A stretch of 64,000 bases of DNA from Bugulina stolonifera (lineage: Eukaryota > Bryozoa > Gymnolaemata > Cheilostomatida > Bugulidae), in NCBI GenBank assembly GCA_935421135.1, contig OW285197.1, positions 3,686,850 through 3,750,849 on the forward strand, given 5' to 3'. The position numbers and the translations under genes are program-made. This document shows, one piece after another, positions 1 to 13,189 of the stretch; position 1 is the first letter of the stretch, and the number at the start of each line of letters is the position of its first letter. The notes below the pieces were generated by a model. The model did no database searches, was not told where the DNA came from, and worked only from the letters and a program-made list of their open reading frames with translations.

Positions 1-490
1 CATATAAATATGTTTTCGACATAAAGAGGCATGATCAGAAACCTTACTGGTACATGCAACACCGATCTTATAAGTGGTTGCTATGTACATGTATATGAGC
101 GGTCAGGTAGTGTGAACAATGCTTGCCCCAAAGGGAAATTCCTCCGTTTGCAGTATACATTATTATCACTCAAATTGATTATGTGCCTAATCTTTCACAA
201 GTTAGGCACATCAACAAGAAAGTTGCTGAAAAAACGCTCAGTCTGGCAGCTGTAACATATTATGCGATTCTTTAATGTACATGTAGCCTACTTATCTGAT
301 ACATTGTATGCCCTGAATGGTCCCTGATTTTGTACGACTGCTATAAGAATCCTACGAACATTAAATGGCCACAATATCGTCAAAGTAAAGATACTATTTT
401 TCCAATGTCGACTTACTACAGTGTTGATTGTCTCAAGAAAAATAATTATGATGCAATGATCTCACTTCCATTTCATCTACATCGACTTAC

Positions 491-2512
491 CCAGCCTGAC
501 CCTCCGCAAATCCATTCACTGACATCCAGGTTGAACCATTCTATGTAGTCAATTACAGCATCAAAGTCACTTCGGCTTAAAGCTTCTACACAGAGCTGGG
601 TCACAGCATCTATCATCTACAGAATAGGGTGTAGACTTTTAACTCACTTATAAATCCTTTACTGATGTTTACACATTTCTTCTGACGAGACTTTGATGTC
701 TACATGTAAATTGTACTTTGTATTAACAAACATTACCTCATTCTTCCAATATCATCCATGTTTACACATGTAGGCTACACAATAATAATGTCACATAGTT
801 TCAACAAGTCCACCAACTAATGTCATGTAAATAGTCAGTGGCTAAAGTTACTGCTCCCACTGGTGAAATTTATAACCTGAAGAAGTCGTAGTATAACGCT
901 GGCATCACATGAAGTCTCTTCTCCAAACAGCAGGTCTAGTAAATCTCTTTGAAATATTGATTTCTTCACTTCTTTATTCACCATCTGGTATTTTGAGGCC
1001 AGCTCAATGCTCTCTCTCTTGAACTCAGGGATGAATACAACTATAACTGTAGCATAAAAAATATGTTGAGCTCACACAGTAATAGCAGTATAACAGTGAG
1101 CTGAACATTGAACTCGCTTAAAAATTATAATATGCACTTATCCATTCTGCTTCCATTCTTACCAAAAGGCCGCGTTAGATGAGAAACATGTACGTGGATA
1201 TTATGGTGTCTTAATCGTTGACCTTATGGTACATGACTGATTGTAATTAACCAATTAGAAACACATATTGCCAACTACATGTAGAATCACTGATTCAATG
1301 CAGGCGATGAACTCCGCATGCAAGATAACTAATACACACACCAATTTCACCTGCCAATTAGAGTAGAATTTTTTAAAATAGGTACATGTATATTATAGCA
1401 ATATTTTACTTACGTCTTAGCAGTTTCTCAGTAACTATGCTGTCATAATTAATCTGACAAAGATTCACGTGATTTCTGATGAGCACTTGTGCTAGTTTTA
1501 GGTCTGCTTGCTTAAACATTTGCCAGTTCCTGCACAGTCTACAAGTCAAAGGGCCGAATCAGTCATTTAGTGAGCTATTGAGACACTACATCCTGATCCC
1601 ATAAATGCAACATGAATAAATATATTTTTTTGCTGAACTCTCACCCAATCAAAATAAACTAACCATATATAGAAAAGCTTCATGTTCAACGGAGTACATT
1701 GTAGTGTAAACTGTGTTTCTTGTACTCTACACAGAACTCTGATATAAAAGTGTCTACTCCTAAATTCAGTAAGTCAAATATTCTAATGTATATGAAAGTG
1801 CAAGGACATCATAATAGCAATATTTTAGTTACATGTATATTATAAAAAATGGCATTTTTACACAATCTGCCAGTTTAGCGACATTAGTGGGTTTATTATT
1901 TTTGTTTACAATAGCGTTTTACATTGTAACAGAATGTAACAATGATGACCAACTTGTCTATGCACTGCATTGTGAATGTTTTTCACTTTCAAAAAAAAGA
2001 TTATTGATGAACAGATGGTCATTGTGGAATGTTGACACATATGTATTTTTACATGTAGATGGTATGTGTGCTGTATGTACAGTTGTACACCTATACATTA
2101 TAATAGCTGCCATCTACATTGTATATACAATGTAAACTTGCATGTAAATGTACATCTAAATAACAACGTCTACGCTTGATATACGTACAAACACTTACAG
2201 CATCAGCGTTATACTGCTACTAATGAAGAATAAGAAAAAAATATACATCATGGCTTTGATCGCTATACACACTGGCTGAAAATTTGTTTATCAACCAGAT
2301 CTAACATCGAAATGATTACTGCGCTGCAAGATTTTGAACTTTGGGTGATATTTGATCAAATTTAATTCTGACCTCTTAGAGATGATCACAGCTGCCACTT
2401 CATACAGAGAGTGTGCGTCTCGTCCTCTTCGTCCAGCATGTTGGATGAACTCCGAGTCTCTTACTATCCCACTACCTGCACAACAATACCTTGTGAATTC
2501 TTGTTTTGCCAT
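491..2512 (-). CDS. Bcl-2-like gene A (four exons, 3' end not found)
   Basis: Exons read on the minus strand: 2373-2512 (ATG at 2512; an alternative acceptor would start the exon at 2475), 1414-1529, 877-1046 and 491-616. All phases join, giving 552 nt or 184 codons without a stop. The last exon reads as a Bcl-2 helix 5-6-BH2 segment: an amphipathic stretch with LCVEALSRSDFDAVIDYIEW, then EWICGGSGW, followed at once by GTAAG. In known Bcl-2 genes BH2 has the form WIQxNGGW and an intron commonly falls close after the GGW. Exon 877-1046 holds KKSIFQRDLLDLLFG, matching the helix before BH1, but NWGR of BH1 is not preserved. The exon layout parallels gene B at 5.0-6.1 kb. Bcl-2 proteins regulate mitochondrial apoptosis; whether this one promotes or blocks death cannot be told. 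No tail-anchor exon was found below 486, so the gene may continue beyond the window. The 877 donor (GTTATA) is weak. Confidence 0.6.
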
Positions 2513-4998
2513 TTTTAATTTTTACCTGACTTGTATTTACTTTGTGAAAATATTTTGCCAATGCGAAGCCACGCAATTGCAAACTTCAGTAAAGTACAAT
2601 ATTGAGACTCACTGGCACTAAATTGTAGAATTTAGGCACAAGCTAGTCAAAGGTACTCAGACAGTGTTTAAACGCATATGAATGTACTTGTTTAGGTTCT
2701 GCAGTTAAGCTATCATCCTGGCAGCTACATTATGCTGTTTTGAGCTATACTTCCAGCTTGACTTAACACAGCTGCTTTTTTGTACTAAAAGAATAATCAA
2801 TGCAACAAGTTGCATGTGCATGTAGCCTACTTGTGACCAAGTTTCAATGTGATATTTAATATAGCTTAGACTTCATTGTCGTATATGAGTTACCCATGAT
2901 TGTCTAACCACTAAGTGGTTGCCTGCTATGATGCAGTGGGTAGGACTTAAATAAATGCTTCATCTATGAAGTAGGAGCGGATTGTTTTAGCCTTAATATA
3001 GTAGTTGTTATGGCAGATCAAAAAATTTATTAAACTAAGCTAAAAACAAGATGCACATATAACTTTGATGTTGCAAAGCCTAGCTTAGCCTACACGTTTC
3101 AGAGGGCGGAAGAGGGGCGAGAGCTATACAGAAGGGTTCAAAATTAAAAAAATGTCTTTATTACAATGTAGGATTTATTTAGGATTTTTGCAATATTTTT
3201 TGCTAATATAATGTACACTTATGTCATTAACCTGTAGATGGTAGCCTACAAGTAATTTGTAGCACTGGATGTGTTGGGCCTAGGGCATATTTGTAGCCTT
3301 AAAGTCATGTGTAGCCTGTGTACATGTAAGTTGGGTATCCCGACTTGAGGGAATCAGTCTTGATTGGCTACAGTGCACACAAGCCAGTTGAGTTTAGATC
3401 CTAAATACATGTAAACAAATTATTATCATTTTAATATCTAATTTATGATTATATTCTACTGACTGCAAAATAGATGAAAGCTGTATAGCTACTGTATGTT
3501 GTTTAAATTAATGCAACAAAAGACCAGCACTGCAGAGAAGTTCAATCCTTACTATAAACACCAGGAAAATAAAATAAATCAACAGTCAAGCCATTGTGCT
3601 CATTGTATCCACTGTAACTATGTAAATCTAAGTCAAGCCTCTCAGGCACATAAATATAGGAAACTGCATGCTTCGATATACTGCTAAAATAGTAGAGATT
3701 TTAATTTAAGCTACAGAAAGGAAGAGCTAAAGTTAAAGGGATTGAATGCAAATTTATAGCAACCCCCAACTATCCTTTATAGGTTCACACCTATGATAAT
3801 TCCTTAGATTTATCTGCTTTTGCCTTTAGTTGAATTATTGAGTAGACAACTTCTTTTGATTACAATAAAAAATGCAACTTCTGTGTAGCACCTAACAACG
3901 ACTTCTGTCTTTTTAAGTTGCGGTATTCGTAGAAGTAGTCTGGTCATGTAGCCCATGCCCTTAATATTCTGCATCATACCTAGAAGCACTTGTGTAATTC
4001 CTCTACTTTTGGAAGAATGGTAGGAAACCGCAAGTAAGGGAATCACCATCATAGCTTACCTACGGTGTACATGCTATTATATTCACCCGAATTAGGGAAT
4101 TGAACAGTTGCTTAATCTTATTTCAGTCATTTTTTGTAGATTTCAAGACAACATGGGTTAGAATTGTAAGACACTGAATATACATGTAAGGTGCTTAGCA
4201 ATACTTATTGTTGTCAACTTTTTTGCAGTGTTCGTAAAAGCTAGTTGTACATTTGAATATCGATAGCCTTTCTTCTCCATTATGTCGGTCACTCAGGCTA
4301 AGTTTTATAAAACAAGTCTGGTACTAGATCTTAATTTTTTTATTTTGATCACAAATTCACAACTTTTATAACCTTCTTGTTCTAGTTTATTTTTATAGTT
4401 GTTGATTCTTCTAGTTTTGATGAACATCCACGCTGTTCCTATTTGGTGTCATACATGAGAGCAGTGATACTGGTTATTCAGCTTGAAGTAGTGTTGACTA
4501 CAACAAAACAGTAACGACTGGATGACTTACATAATATTACGTACATGTACAATGTATCAGGAAAGTAGAGGGATAGTGGGATAGAAGATTTATTGTTGTT
4601 CCAGTGTGATATCTGCAGAACCAATGGTTTATTCATCAGCATTGGTTTTAAAATATTGTATTGATTCTATGAAAAAATTTTCAGTGACGAAAGAAGAAGC
4701 AGGCACATGGTTTTTAAAGTGCATGTACTTGCACAAGGTTAGCCCAAATATTTTAATACAAAGTATTAATAAAATATGATAGGGTCGTTAGGAATGATAG
4801 GTGCACATGTGTGAATAAATAAATGCATTTGATGAAATATTCTAAGTCTTCACAATTACATGTAATTACCAGCAAGGTTATTATAGCCATCATGTTGTGC
4901 ACTTTATTATATACATGTACATTACATTGTACAGTTAGAGTCGTTTTGATATGCCTGCATGGGTGAATACCAACTTGAGTTCAAGCAAAGTTTCTTAC
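2513..4998. other. Spacer between the two Bcl-2-like genes
   Basis: No exon with convincing splice sites and family similarity was found. The missing 3' exon of gene B should lie here on the minus strand. An 80-codon minus ORF at 3810-4052 was considered but has no usable link to the GGW exon. The rest is AT-rich DNA with scattered TACATGTA. Confidence 0.4.
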
Positions 4999-6076
4999 CC
5001 AGCCTCCCTCATTAGTTATAAATTCATTGATAGCACAGGGGTCCACCCAGTCAATAACGTTGTAGATTTTGTCAAATTCTCTGGATCTAGCAAAACGAAT
5101 ACAGAGTTCTGCAACTGCTGAAATAACCTGCAAATAAAAATTTTTGCAGTCACTCTGTTATCAATTGCCTGTGATATTACAAGTAATAGAGCATTAATTG
5201 GAAACTTTGAAAGCTAGCTAACACACAGCATTTTGTATATATATATTATGGAATTAGAATTATCTAAACAATACCCTACTTAAACTGAACTTTATTGACA
5301 TCATTATTGTGAACACTAAATCACAATAATGCCAGTACAGAACTACAATATTAAGTAAGTTAATGAGACATATACACTGCCACGGCGAGCATGAGTCACT
5401 CACTTTAATAACTCCAGCAAATGATATATTCCCTTGAGTTGTACGACTTAGTAACTCTGTAACTGCTTCTTTAAATATAGTCTTCGGTTCACTTTCTATT
5501 TCCAAATCTAGGATCAACACTGCGACTGTCTGCTGGAGATGGTCGGTATCTGACTGGCAGAGGGATGGGTCTGCCAAATATAGCATATGAGATCATATTG
5601 TGATGATGACCATAACTTGATCATGTGATAAATAATCTAAGAATTGCAACATTAAAGTTCTGCATATACATGCACATGCCTCTGATCGAATTAAAGTTGT
5701 GGTGCTTGAAAAGTTGTGAGTTGTCTCCACATATTATATGGAAACAACTCGCAACTTTTCAAGCACCACGACTTTGATTCAGCCTTAGGCATGTACATGT
5801 ATAAACAGAACTTCAATATTGCAATTCTTGGGCTATTTATCACATGATCAAGTTTCAGGCTTATGTTTAGTAATACTTATCAACCTCACCCTGATCAGAA
5901 CTAATTTAATCCGAGATGAAAAACTAACAGGTTTAAACTCAACACTTACGAGCAGAATAGAAAAGAGCCTGTTCGACCTCTGAACAGCTATCGGAGATCT
6001 GCTGAAGTTTGAAGTTATCAGTGAGATGATTTACTATGTAGAGTGCGTCAGCTGTTAGCAGGGCTGGTTGTTCCTC
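4999..6076 (-). CDS. Bcl-2-like gene B (three exons seen, partial)
   Basis: Exons on the minus strand: 5950-6076, 5404-5570 and 4999-5127. Phases join (the second exon starts with two bases completing a codon and ends in phase 0). The second exon contains TIFKEAVTELLSRTTQGNIS, then FAGVIK. This fits the ELFxDGxNWGRVVALF (BH1) region of Bax/Bcl-xL in spacing and hydrophobicity. The third exon reads VISAVAELCIRFARSREFD and ends EFITNEGGW with the donor GTAAG straight after the tryptophan, the BH2 pattern. Gene A has matching exons of nearly the same size (126/129, 170/167, 116/127 nt). The first and last exons were not found. The 5571-5949 intron is largely filled by a foldback element. Known role of the family: control of apoptosis at the mitochondrial membrane. 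Here only the fold assignment is supported. Confidence 0.6.
5614..5854. repeat. Foldback (MITE-like) element in gene B intron
   Basis: Two arms of about 112 nt are near-perfect reverse complements, meeting around 5732. The left arm opens with AACTTGATCATGTGATAAAT and the right arm closes with its complement. The inner part pairs AAAGTTGTGGTGCTTGAAAA with its complement. It occupies most of the 379-nt intron between the exons at 5404-5570 and 5950-6076. Confidence 0.8.
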
Positions 6077-7641
6077 CTGTATTCTAGTGGATATGAAGAT
6101 ACATTACTAGTTTATGATTTCCAACAGACACAACCACACGGTTATAAAAATAATGTACATAATGCATGATTAATGCAGATAATAATGATTACCAGCTACT
6201 TGAAAGAATAATACTATATTATATTACATAAAATATTGTGTGAGTAAATTTAGGAGTATCTAGATTGTACATGTATAATGTATTTAGTGCTAAGGCAAGT
6301 TTAGTGTGAACTCTGAGGGTATTTCTGAGCATACCCAGTGTCACCATATTAAATTATTGAAAACAGTTAGTGAGGACTAGTATATTTATTCTGAATAGTC
6401 ATACACGACACATTTTTATTTTAGTTTTCTCTTAATATTTCAATTCTCATCCAAGCATGATCACCACAGGAATATTTTATCATTTACCCTCTGATGATGA
6501 TGCTTGGATGAGCGCTAAAATATTAAGAATCAATAGAAATAAATACGTGTCTTGTATTAATATTTATATTGAATGATGTGTGTATTGCTGCCTATTATTA
6601 AATATGTAGGTATGGTACACCAGACGTACCAGTTTCAACTTTTAACCTAAGATTTAAATGTAGTACATGTACATGTAAATGAACTAGTCAAAATTGAGCA
6701 TAACAGGAATTTAACTTGGTATACGACATGTAATATGCCAAAGCAAATTTTCTTATATGCTCAAAGATTCAAAAAGACTTTGGTGCGCAAATTGTGTACA
6801 TCATGCGTTGTACACCCACTGCAAATGATATTTTCATCACTACAACAACCAAAAATGTGCTACATCAAACGTATTTGCATATACTTTTCTCCATCGAACG
6901 ACAGTGTACTTGTCGACATAACTGAGTTTGGATTCTTCAATTATTTATTAAATGGAGCTAGAAAAAACCATATGTTCAATGTTTCCTACCTTCTACTCAC
7001 AACAACTGCTAGCATCTCTGTAATGGTTATAGGTGGGCGAGCATTGTGGCACCCACTTCCTGATTGTACTGAATGACCGCTTGCAGCCATGTTTGCTCAG
7101 TTTATTACTATAAAAAGTTTTTTGCTATGAAACTAAAGTGAAACCATGACGTTATTATTAGGTTTTAAAAGCATTCTTCACGATTTTGCCATAAAAATTA
7201 AATGTTTTGCATACCATGCTACTATTACTCGAGTATTAAAGGCAGGCTGAAGAACTTGCTAATGAAAACATTGTAAATGGTGTTCAGGATTCATATCCCC
7301 ATGTCGTAGCGTAGTGTTCTCAAACTAGTACCAGCTAAGGAGTTGGCTTAAAAGTTTTCACACTTTACAGACAGGCATTAGTTGACCATCTAGATACATT
7401 GCAATAGCTCATAACAGAAATAGAAAAATATTGAATTTTGCATGAAGCAAGACCAGTCCACTGTGTTATATCAGCGCGTGATTGTTTTTGGCAGAAGTGC
7501 AATACTGAGTGGCACAACTCGCCGTGCTCCACAATTTTACCTGTTCCACATAGAAATACCACTGTTAATACCTGTCTCTCTCCCAGTTATGCATACAAGA
7601 GTAATTTTCAATTTATAATTTTTTAATCTGGTTTCAAAACC
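6077..7641. other. Intergenic, no supported gene
   Basis: AT-rich DNA. The 113-codon plus ORF at 6735-7076 has no signal peptide, domain or splice context that would support it. The first exon(s) of gene B probably lie here on the minus strand but were not recognised. Confidence 0.35.
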
Positions 7642-8108
7642 TGTTGAAATTGTTGTCCAGGGTCCAAAGGAGTGTAGAAAGTAGTAGTGCTGATCTAGGA
7701 GCTTAGACCCGACGCTAGATTCATTGAAGAATTCAGGATTGGCTAAAGTCCGATGGTATAGAACCCACAAGAAGTGTAGAAAGAGTACTTAAACGAGTAT
7801 GAGGACGAGCTCGGGCGCTGAGGTCTAAAAGACCAGGCTAGATATGCCTGCCTACAAGAATAAGACTCCGTAGGTTGAGTTAGGAGATGTTGCTTTATTA
7901 GAGCGCAAACAACAACTTATTTGTACAGCGAAAATGCGTGAGCTTTTATACATAAGATACGTCCGGTAAAAAGGCACGATAAGGTACGAGTGGTACGATG
8001 AGGTATCGCACCGGAAATTGCATACCCATATGGCGAAAATACGCCCGAGGTCAGCTCTCAAAAAGATCGGCCTTCAAAAAGGTCGGCCTTGCACAAAAAG
8101 TGCTTGCA
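7642..8108 (-). mobile_element. Solo LTR, minus orientation (family 1)
   Basis: Read on the minus strand it starts TGCAAGCAC, has a TATA-like box (TATAAAAG, about 7943-7950) and an AATAAAG poly(A) signal at 7894-7899, and ends ...TTCAACA. The stretch after the poly(A) signal (GCAACATCTCCTAACTCAAC) is identical to one in the element at 36,122-36,620, so the two are one family. No internal gag/pol is nearby, so this is a solo LTR. The ends were chosen by the TG..CA rule and no target-site duplication was confirmed. Confidence 0.6.
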
Positions 8109-9796
8109 ATAATATGCTAAAACAGATGATGTATAATTATGACCGTGTTCTGAGACATCGGCCGCAAAAGTCTACAGGTAAAAAGGCGTGTAAAGAGTAA
8201 TAATCAGGCAAAGAAGTGATTGCACACAGTAGTATAATTAAACTATACAAGGATTGCGAAGGCCTGATTGGCTAATAATAATATAATACACATTATACAT
8301 GCAGTAGTTGATAACAAAGGTAAGATAATACGTGTAATGTCAAGCATGTATTACATAATAGAATATTGTCAGTGTGTAGATATCCAGGGGAGAATACTAC
8401 GGAGGCTAATTCACTACTGTACTTATGTTCGTTTTGTAGTTAGTCGACTAGTTGGTAAGCGTAAAATGATACTGTCCCTAGGTACTGTACAGTACGGTGT
8501 ACATATAATTATGTAACTGCCAGCATGCCTAAGAGAACAAGCACCGTGATGCCTATTTGCTGTACCTGCTGACTTTCCACAGTCAAAAAAACGTCACAGT
8601 CAAAAAAACGAAAGTTCCTACAACTTTGATTATATGCTAGTAGAATATTGTTGTTGCTGTTATTCATTTCATTTTGACCAATTACAAATACAAATTTCAC
8701 AGGAATCCATGTCTCAAAGAATAGTCTAGCCTAAACCACTAGCTGTCGCACTATTCAAAATTTGCAAAATAATATTGTTCACCTTATTTCAGTAAAATTG
8801 GTATGTTGTTTATGTTTGGAAACCTAGCTGCTCCCAAGTCAACCCTCACCTTGAATGGTTTAAATTATGTGCTCTCAAAATAATATGTGAAAACAATTGT
8901 AATATATACCAATGTATATGTATTGTGCAAAAGTACATGTATTTAATATGTAGTTCTGCTACAAATACCGTAGCTGTTTAGAAGAATAGTGTCTTAAAAG
9001 AGATCTAATTATTGTTTAGTAAATCACAAACGGTTTTTTTTGTGAGAAATGGTATAAGACTCAGAAGTTTTATTCACTGCCTGTACAGTCATAATATATT
9101 ATTTACATGTGCATTGTACATTGTAAGTGTTTACATGTACATGCATACTAGATTACATGGTACATACATTTGTATAATTATGATACATAATAAAATACAT
9201 GTACATACTATGTACATGTAACTACATGTATGTACTAGTTATAAGACATACACACATTTGTCTCCTTTTATCCATGTAATATCATGGAATTTTAGTAGCA
9301 CTGAGGTTTGAGGCCAGTAAGCGAGTGAATGTGATTGTACTGGAATGCAAAAATTTGCTGCTTCTCAACCCGTTTCAGCATTTACATGTGAATGTAGGTC
9401 ACTGTGTAACTCTTGTTTGTGACTTATTAGCACCGTGAGTCAGTTTGAGTTTTTTAAAGCTCCCATTTTGTCAATTTAGCTGAAAAAAAGCCAGAGACTA
9501 TCACTATTTCAATGTATATTATCACAAGCCAACATAATTCTAGTCACATATATATTGTTATAGATTCTTGCACATTTACTGACATGTACGTGTATGAGAC
9601 AAAAGGATAATTTGACCATTTGGTTGCTTTTAAAAATATTGATTGACAGCACAACTATATTAAGTCTCGACTATTATCTATGAACCATTAGTATGATAGG
9701 CAATGTTAATTTCAAACAGAGAGTGTGTTGGACATAATCATCAGGGTCTAATGGTCATCTTCAGACCAATCTTTGCCGAACCGATATTGATCATCT

Positions 9797-10258
9797 TCAG
9801 ATGAATCTTGGTTTAAATTCAATCTTTATTAGCGGATGTGTTCCAGCTCCAAGCTTTCTGTGAAACCATTGAGTAATCCGAGGACTTGGAGAGATACTGC
9901 TCCGGCGCACTGGTACCTCAATTGCATAAGCAAATTCAACATCACCCATACCACCCGTCCAACGCAATATGAAAGCTCTATAAATTATTTGCCTCAGCTC
10001 TACAAAATTTGGGAAAAAGTTAATCCAAAGAAAGAGTACCGCAGCAGTAGAGTAAAACAGCAGGTACGATAGATCGACGACATCGTCCCATAGTTCATGT
10101 GCGTAGCATATATATCTTGACATTTTTGCAGAATACGTGTAAATATCAATCTGAGGCGACAGAATCTGCAGCAACAAACTCTGAAAACTCAGTGGAGTTT
10201 TAATGACTCTGGAATGTGGAATGGACATTAGTATGTGGACTTGCAACAAAGCATACAT
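9797..10258 (-). CDS. Unrecognised 153-codon ORF with hydrophobic segment
   Basis: This is the longest unbroken reading frame in the window outside simple repeats (ATG at 10258, stop at 9797). One long hydrophobic stretch around residues 60-100 contains LSYLLFYSTAAVLFLWINFF, so a membrane protein is possible. I recognise no family. It could be a real single-exon gene, an exon of a larger one, a transposon fragment or chance. No TATA or poly(A) context was convincing. Pairs of near-identical phrases just downstream (9,740-9,810) look repetitive, which slightly favours mobile DNA. Confidence 0.3.
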   Translation of the reverse strand: MYALLQVHILMSIPHSRVIKTPLSFQSLLLQILSPQIDIYTYSAKMSRYICYAHELWDDVVDLSYLLFYSTAAVLFLWINFFPNFVELRQIIYRAFILRWTGGMGDVEFAYAIEVPVRRSSISPSPRITQWFHRKLGAGTHPLIKIEFKPRFI

Positions 10259-11040
10259 GGATGCAACGGATTACTTCTAGCTTGTAAGCTAAAGTATTTT
10301 TTTATACATAATGAAAAGCCTATAACATCTAGTATCTTCTAGCCTGTGTTTATACAGATAGTTATAACCATCATACATGCACTTGTAAATGTAAATGTAG
10401 ATGTAGACAATTCATGTACTACTGTACTAATAGTGTGATGATCCACTCAGTGATTTCACTGATGTCTATTCGAAGTGACAATATCTATAGTGTTCTAGCA
10501 TGATAGTAGTGATAGATACCACTGATAAGTGATAGATTTCATATCTATTGCATCTAACTAGCCACAAAAATCAATTGCCAGTTCGAATAGGATTGCTCTG
10601 AATTAGTATAACAGTTAGTAAAGAAATTGTGGTAATTGACAATTGACCTAATAATAATATTGTACATGTACATTGTACATTGTACTTTTGAATTGTTAAA
10701 TGAAGCTGCTTTAGTCAATAATGTAGGTTTTAGCATACATTTATATTAATATTTGTCTATTTGTGTGACAATTGCAAAAAATGTATGCTAATGCAAGAAG
10801 CTACAACCTACGGAACTTCATTCTGACAGCTGTTTGTCAATGTTGTAGCATCAGTGTTATGAATGGAAATTACTGTATGCAATTATAAGCTAAGAAGAGT
10901 GGAGTTATTAACACGTTGAATCGTTGATGTTTTATTGTTGCTTGTACATTTATAAGGAAAGGTTGACAATTATAAGGCTGAAAATCTGGCTGAACCAAAG
11001 TGCTAGAGAAAAGTAAACAAAGATAGCTGTATTCTACAAT

Positions 11041-13189
11041 TTATGCTGATTTCTCACAAGCAAACCACTTGGAAAGTTCACACGTGTTGTCATCCCAGAG
11101 GAAGTATATTCCATTTCCATTCTCAGATAAGTCATAGAGACACTGGCCACTGTCGTTCGGTTCACCGTTATGGAAGTTACTTAGTTTCATTTCCTGTGAC
11201 ACACGACCTTGCCAGTACCATTGTCCTTCCGTTTTGAGGGCACCCAGCCAAATGTCCTTCTTTTGATTCCATTCTGAGAAAGAAATTGTAAAAATATGGG
11301 TAGAGCATATCTTCTGATGGTGGACTATTCATGATGGAATTTTTGTACAATGGCACAAGAAGAAAAGCTTTTGGCCACTGCAAATATAATGAGCTGTATG
11401 ACCATAAACTGTTTATGCGTGTATAATAGCATTAGCTTGGTGTTCTTTACATTTTATCTACATTGTATATGTTGGCCGTGAGTCCGCGAATCCGTTTTAT
11501 GGCCTATTCACGTTGTATAGCCTATTTGAGAGCAGTTTAGCAAGAAGCCCTTGGAAAATTTACAGTGTACATTCCCAAATTGAAAAAAAGTACCAAAATA
11601 CATTCTTTGGACATGTATAATGAAGCATCGCTATATCCATGATAGCTTTTACTGTACAAACGGAAAAAAACTTTTTACCAGTACTATTAAAAAACAACAT
11701 TTATTTTTTTATTTTATGATGTCATAAACACTTGAGAAAAGGAGGAAGAAGCTTGACCAATGCTTCCTTAAGCTATTGAGGCTATTCACTTAATAGATAG
11801 CCTGAGTTTGGCCGGTGTTTTTTTGCTGAATTTTGAAACGTTACACCCATTATTACATCCTTAGATACAATGTATATTACTACAAGAACACCTGGTGAAA
11901 TGAGAGCTTACAACAATTCCAAATTCGCTGGCCTAGTTCACAAATGTGCCAACTGGCAAGACGAAAAAAATGAACTTACCAGTTGCATGTTGTAAAGAGT
12001 GGCAAATTTCATCACCACAGAAAATTTTGAAGCTCTAGTGAACTTATTGGTCCTGTTATGCCGCTTCAAATATTAGAATTTACTATATAACTTCATTGTG
12101 GTTTTGTCACTAAATGCCTATTATCTCAGTTTGGCCTTTTGTCCAGTTGGCACAATTGAGAACTGGGCCAGTGCAATTACATGTTACTTTATTTTCTCAA
12201 CTATACCTAAGATCAATAATTGAACTTGAATTGGTAAGAATAAAGATAAAAGATCTGATCAGGCTCGGTAAACTACGAGGTTTTCTGCTTGGTTTTTTGT
12301 GACTATGTTATACATCAATATACATGTTAGATTTGAAACGCATAACATACCCGGGTTAGTAGCTCTCAATGTCTTAAACCAGTTGATGCTTTCAAGGGTG
12401 TTGAGTACCAATAATTCTTCTCCAGCATTCTGACATGTGAACCACGCTCCAAACCAAGATCTGGCAGTCTTCACCAGTCTAACACAAGTACTGGAGAATG
12501 GGTTGTGTACATAACCTGAATCGCACTGACTCTTAGCCCGAACGGAACTCTTAAGGCTTTGTGAGACTTTGCTTAGACGAAATGCTGAAATACACAAAAT
12601 ATTACAATATAGGTCAAACATATGTAGGTCAAACAAGTTAAAATAAAAAAGTAGTTAAGTTTCCTTCCTTAAGCAATGTGTAGGTATTTAAGACGTCTTT
12701 GAAAAGAAACAGTCAGTGACAGTACATTTTATCTCTAACAGCTTACACATCTATGGAACCTAATGAGAGTTAGATGATTATGATCAAGCTGCAGGTCATT
12801 GGCTTACTTACAAAGCTATAAATGTGGTGTTGCATAAAAAGGGAAGGTAGCAAAACAACTGCTCAGCACAACTATTATTCAATTTTTTCCTAAACCGTCA
12901 GATTAACAGGAAAAACATGCTCCATGGCTCATTGCTTACTCATATACATTGTAAAGTGCATTTTCAGCAGCTGAATTTTTGGCGTGCTTCAGTCCATGTG
13001 AATGAAAAGGATGTTTACATGTACTTGCATATGAGTGTGTCTGTACATCACCCAGGTAACCTACGTAGGTTCAGATTTAAATTGTATCATTGAATATTCA
13101 ACAAATTAATATTTACCTTGTTCAGCCAAACCACCATTAGCTGACCAACATCCCAACAGGAAGACGCACATTACCAGGAGAATTTTCAT
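11041..13189 (-). CDS. Secreted C-type lectin L1 (EPN type)
   Basis: Three exons on the minus strand: 13117-13189, 12351-12584 and 11041-11273, joining in phases 1 and 1 to 540 nt (179 aa and TAA). Exon 1 is a signal peptide (MKILLVMCVFLLGCWSANGG). Exons 2 and 3 form one C-type lectin domain. They carry CDSGYVHNPFSSTCVRL, then WFGAWFTCQNAGEELLVL, the IWLGAL core, the calcium/sugar motif EPNDSGQC, WDDNTC, and the last cysteine in FACEKSA at the C-terminus. Six cysteines match the long-form domain. In the family EPN usually favours mannose-type sugars with equatorial 3,4-hydroxyls. The WND motif is WDD here. No membrane segment is present, so it is probably secreted. Paralogue L2 at 22.8-24.4 kb has the same exon plan and length. 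A TATA box lies about 95 nt upstream of the ATG. Confidence 0.9.

Noticed and set aside
1833..2135. 100-codon hydrophobic ORF on plus strand
   Set aside because: Opposite strand to gene A, within its intron, AT-rich, with no signal or family evidence.
3810..4052. 80-codon minus ORF as last exon of Bcl-2-like gene B
   Set aside because: No acceptor in the right phase joins it to the GGW exon, and it shows no tail-anchor segment.
6735..7076. 113-codon plus ORF
   Set aside because: No signal, domain, splice context or paralogue support, consistent with chance.
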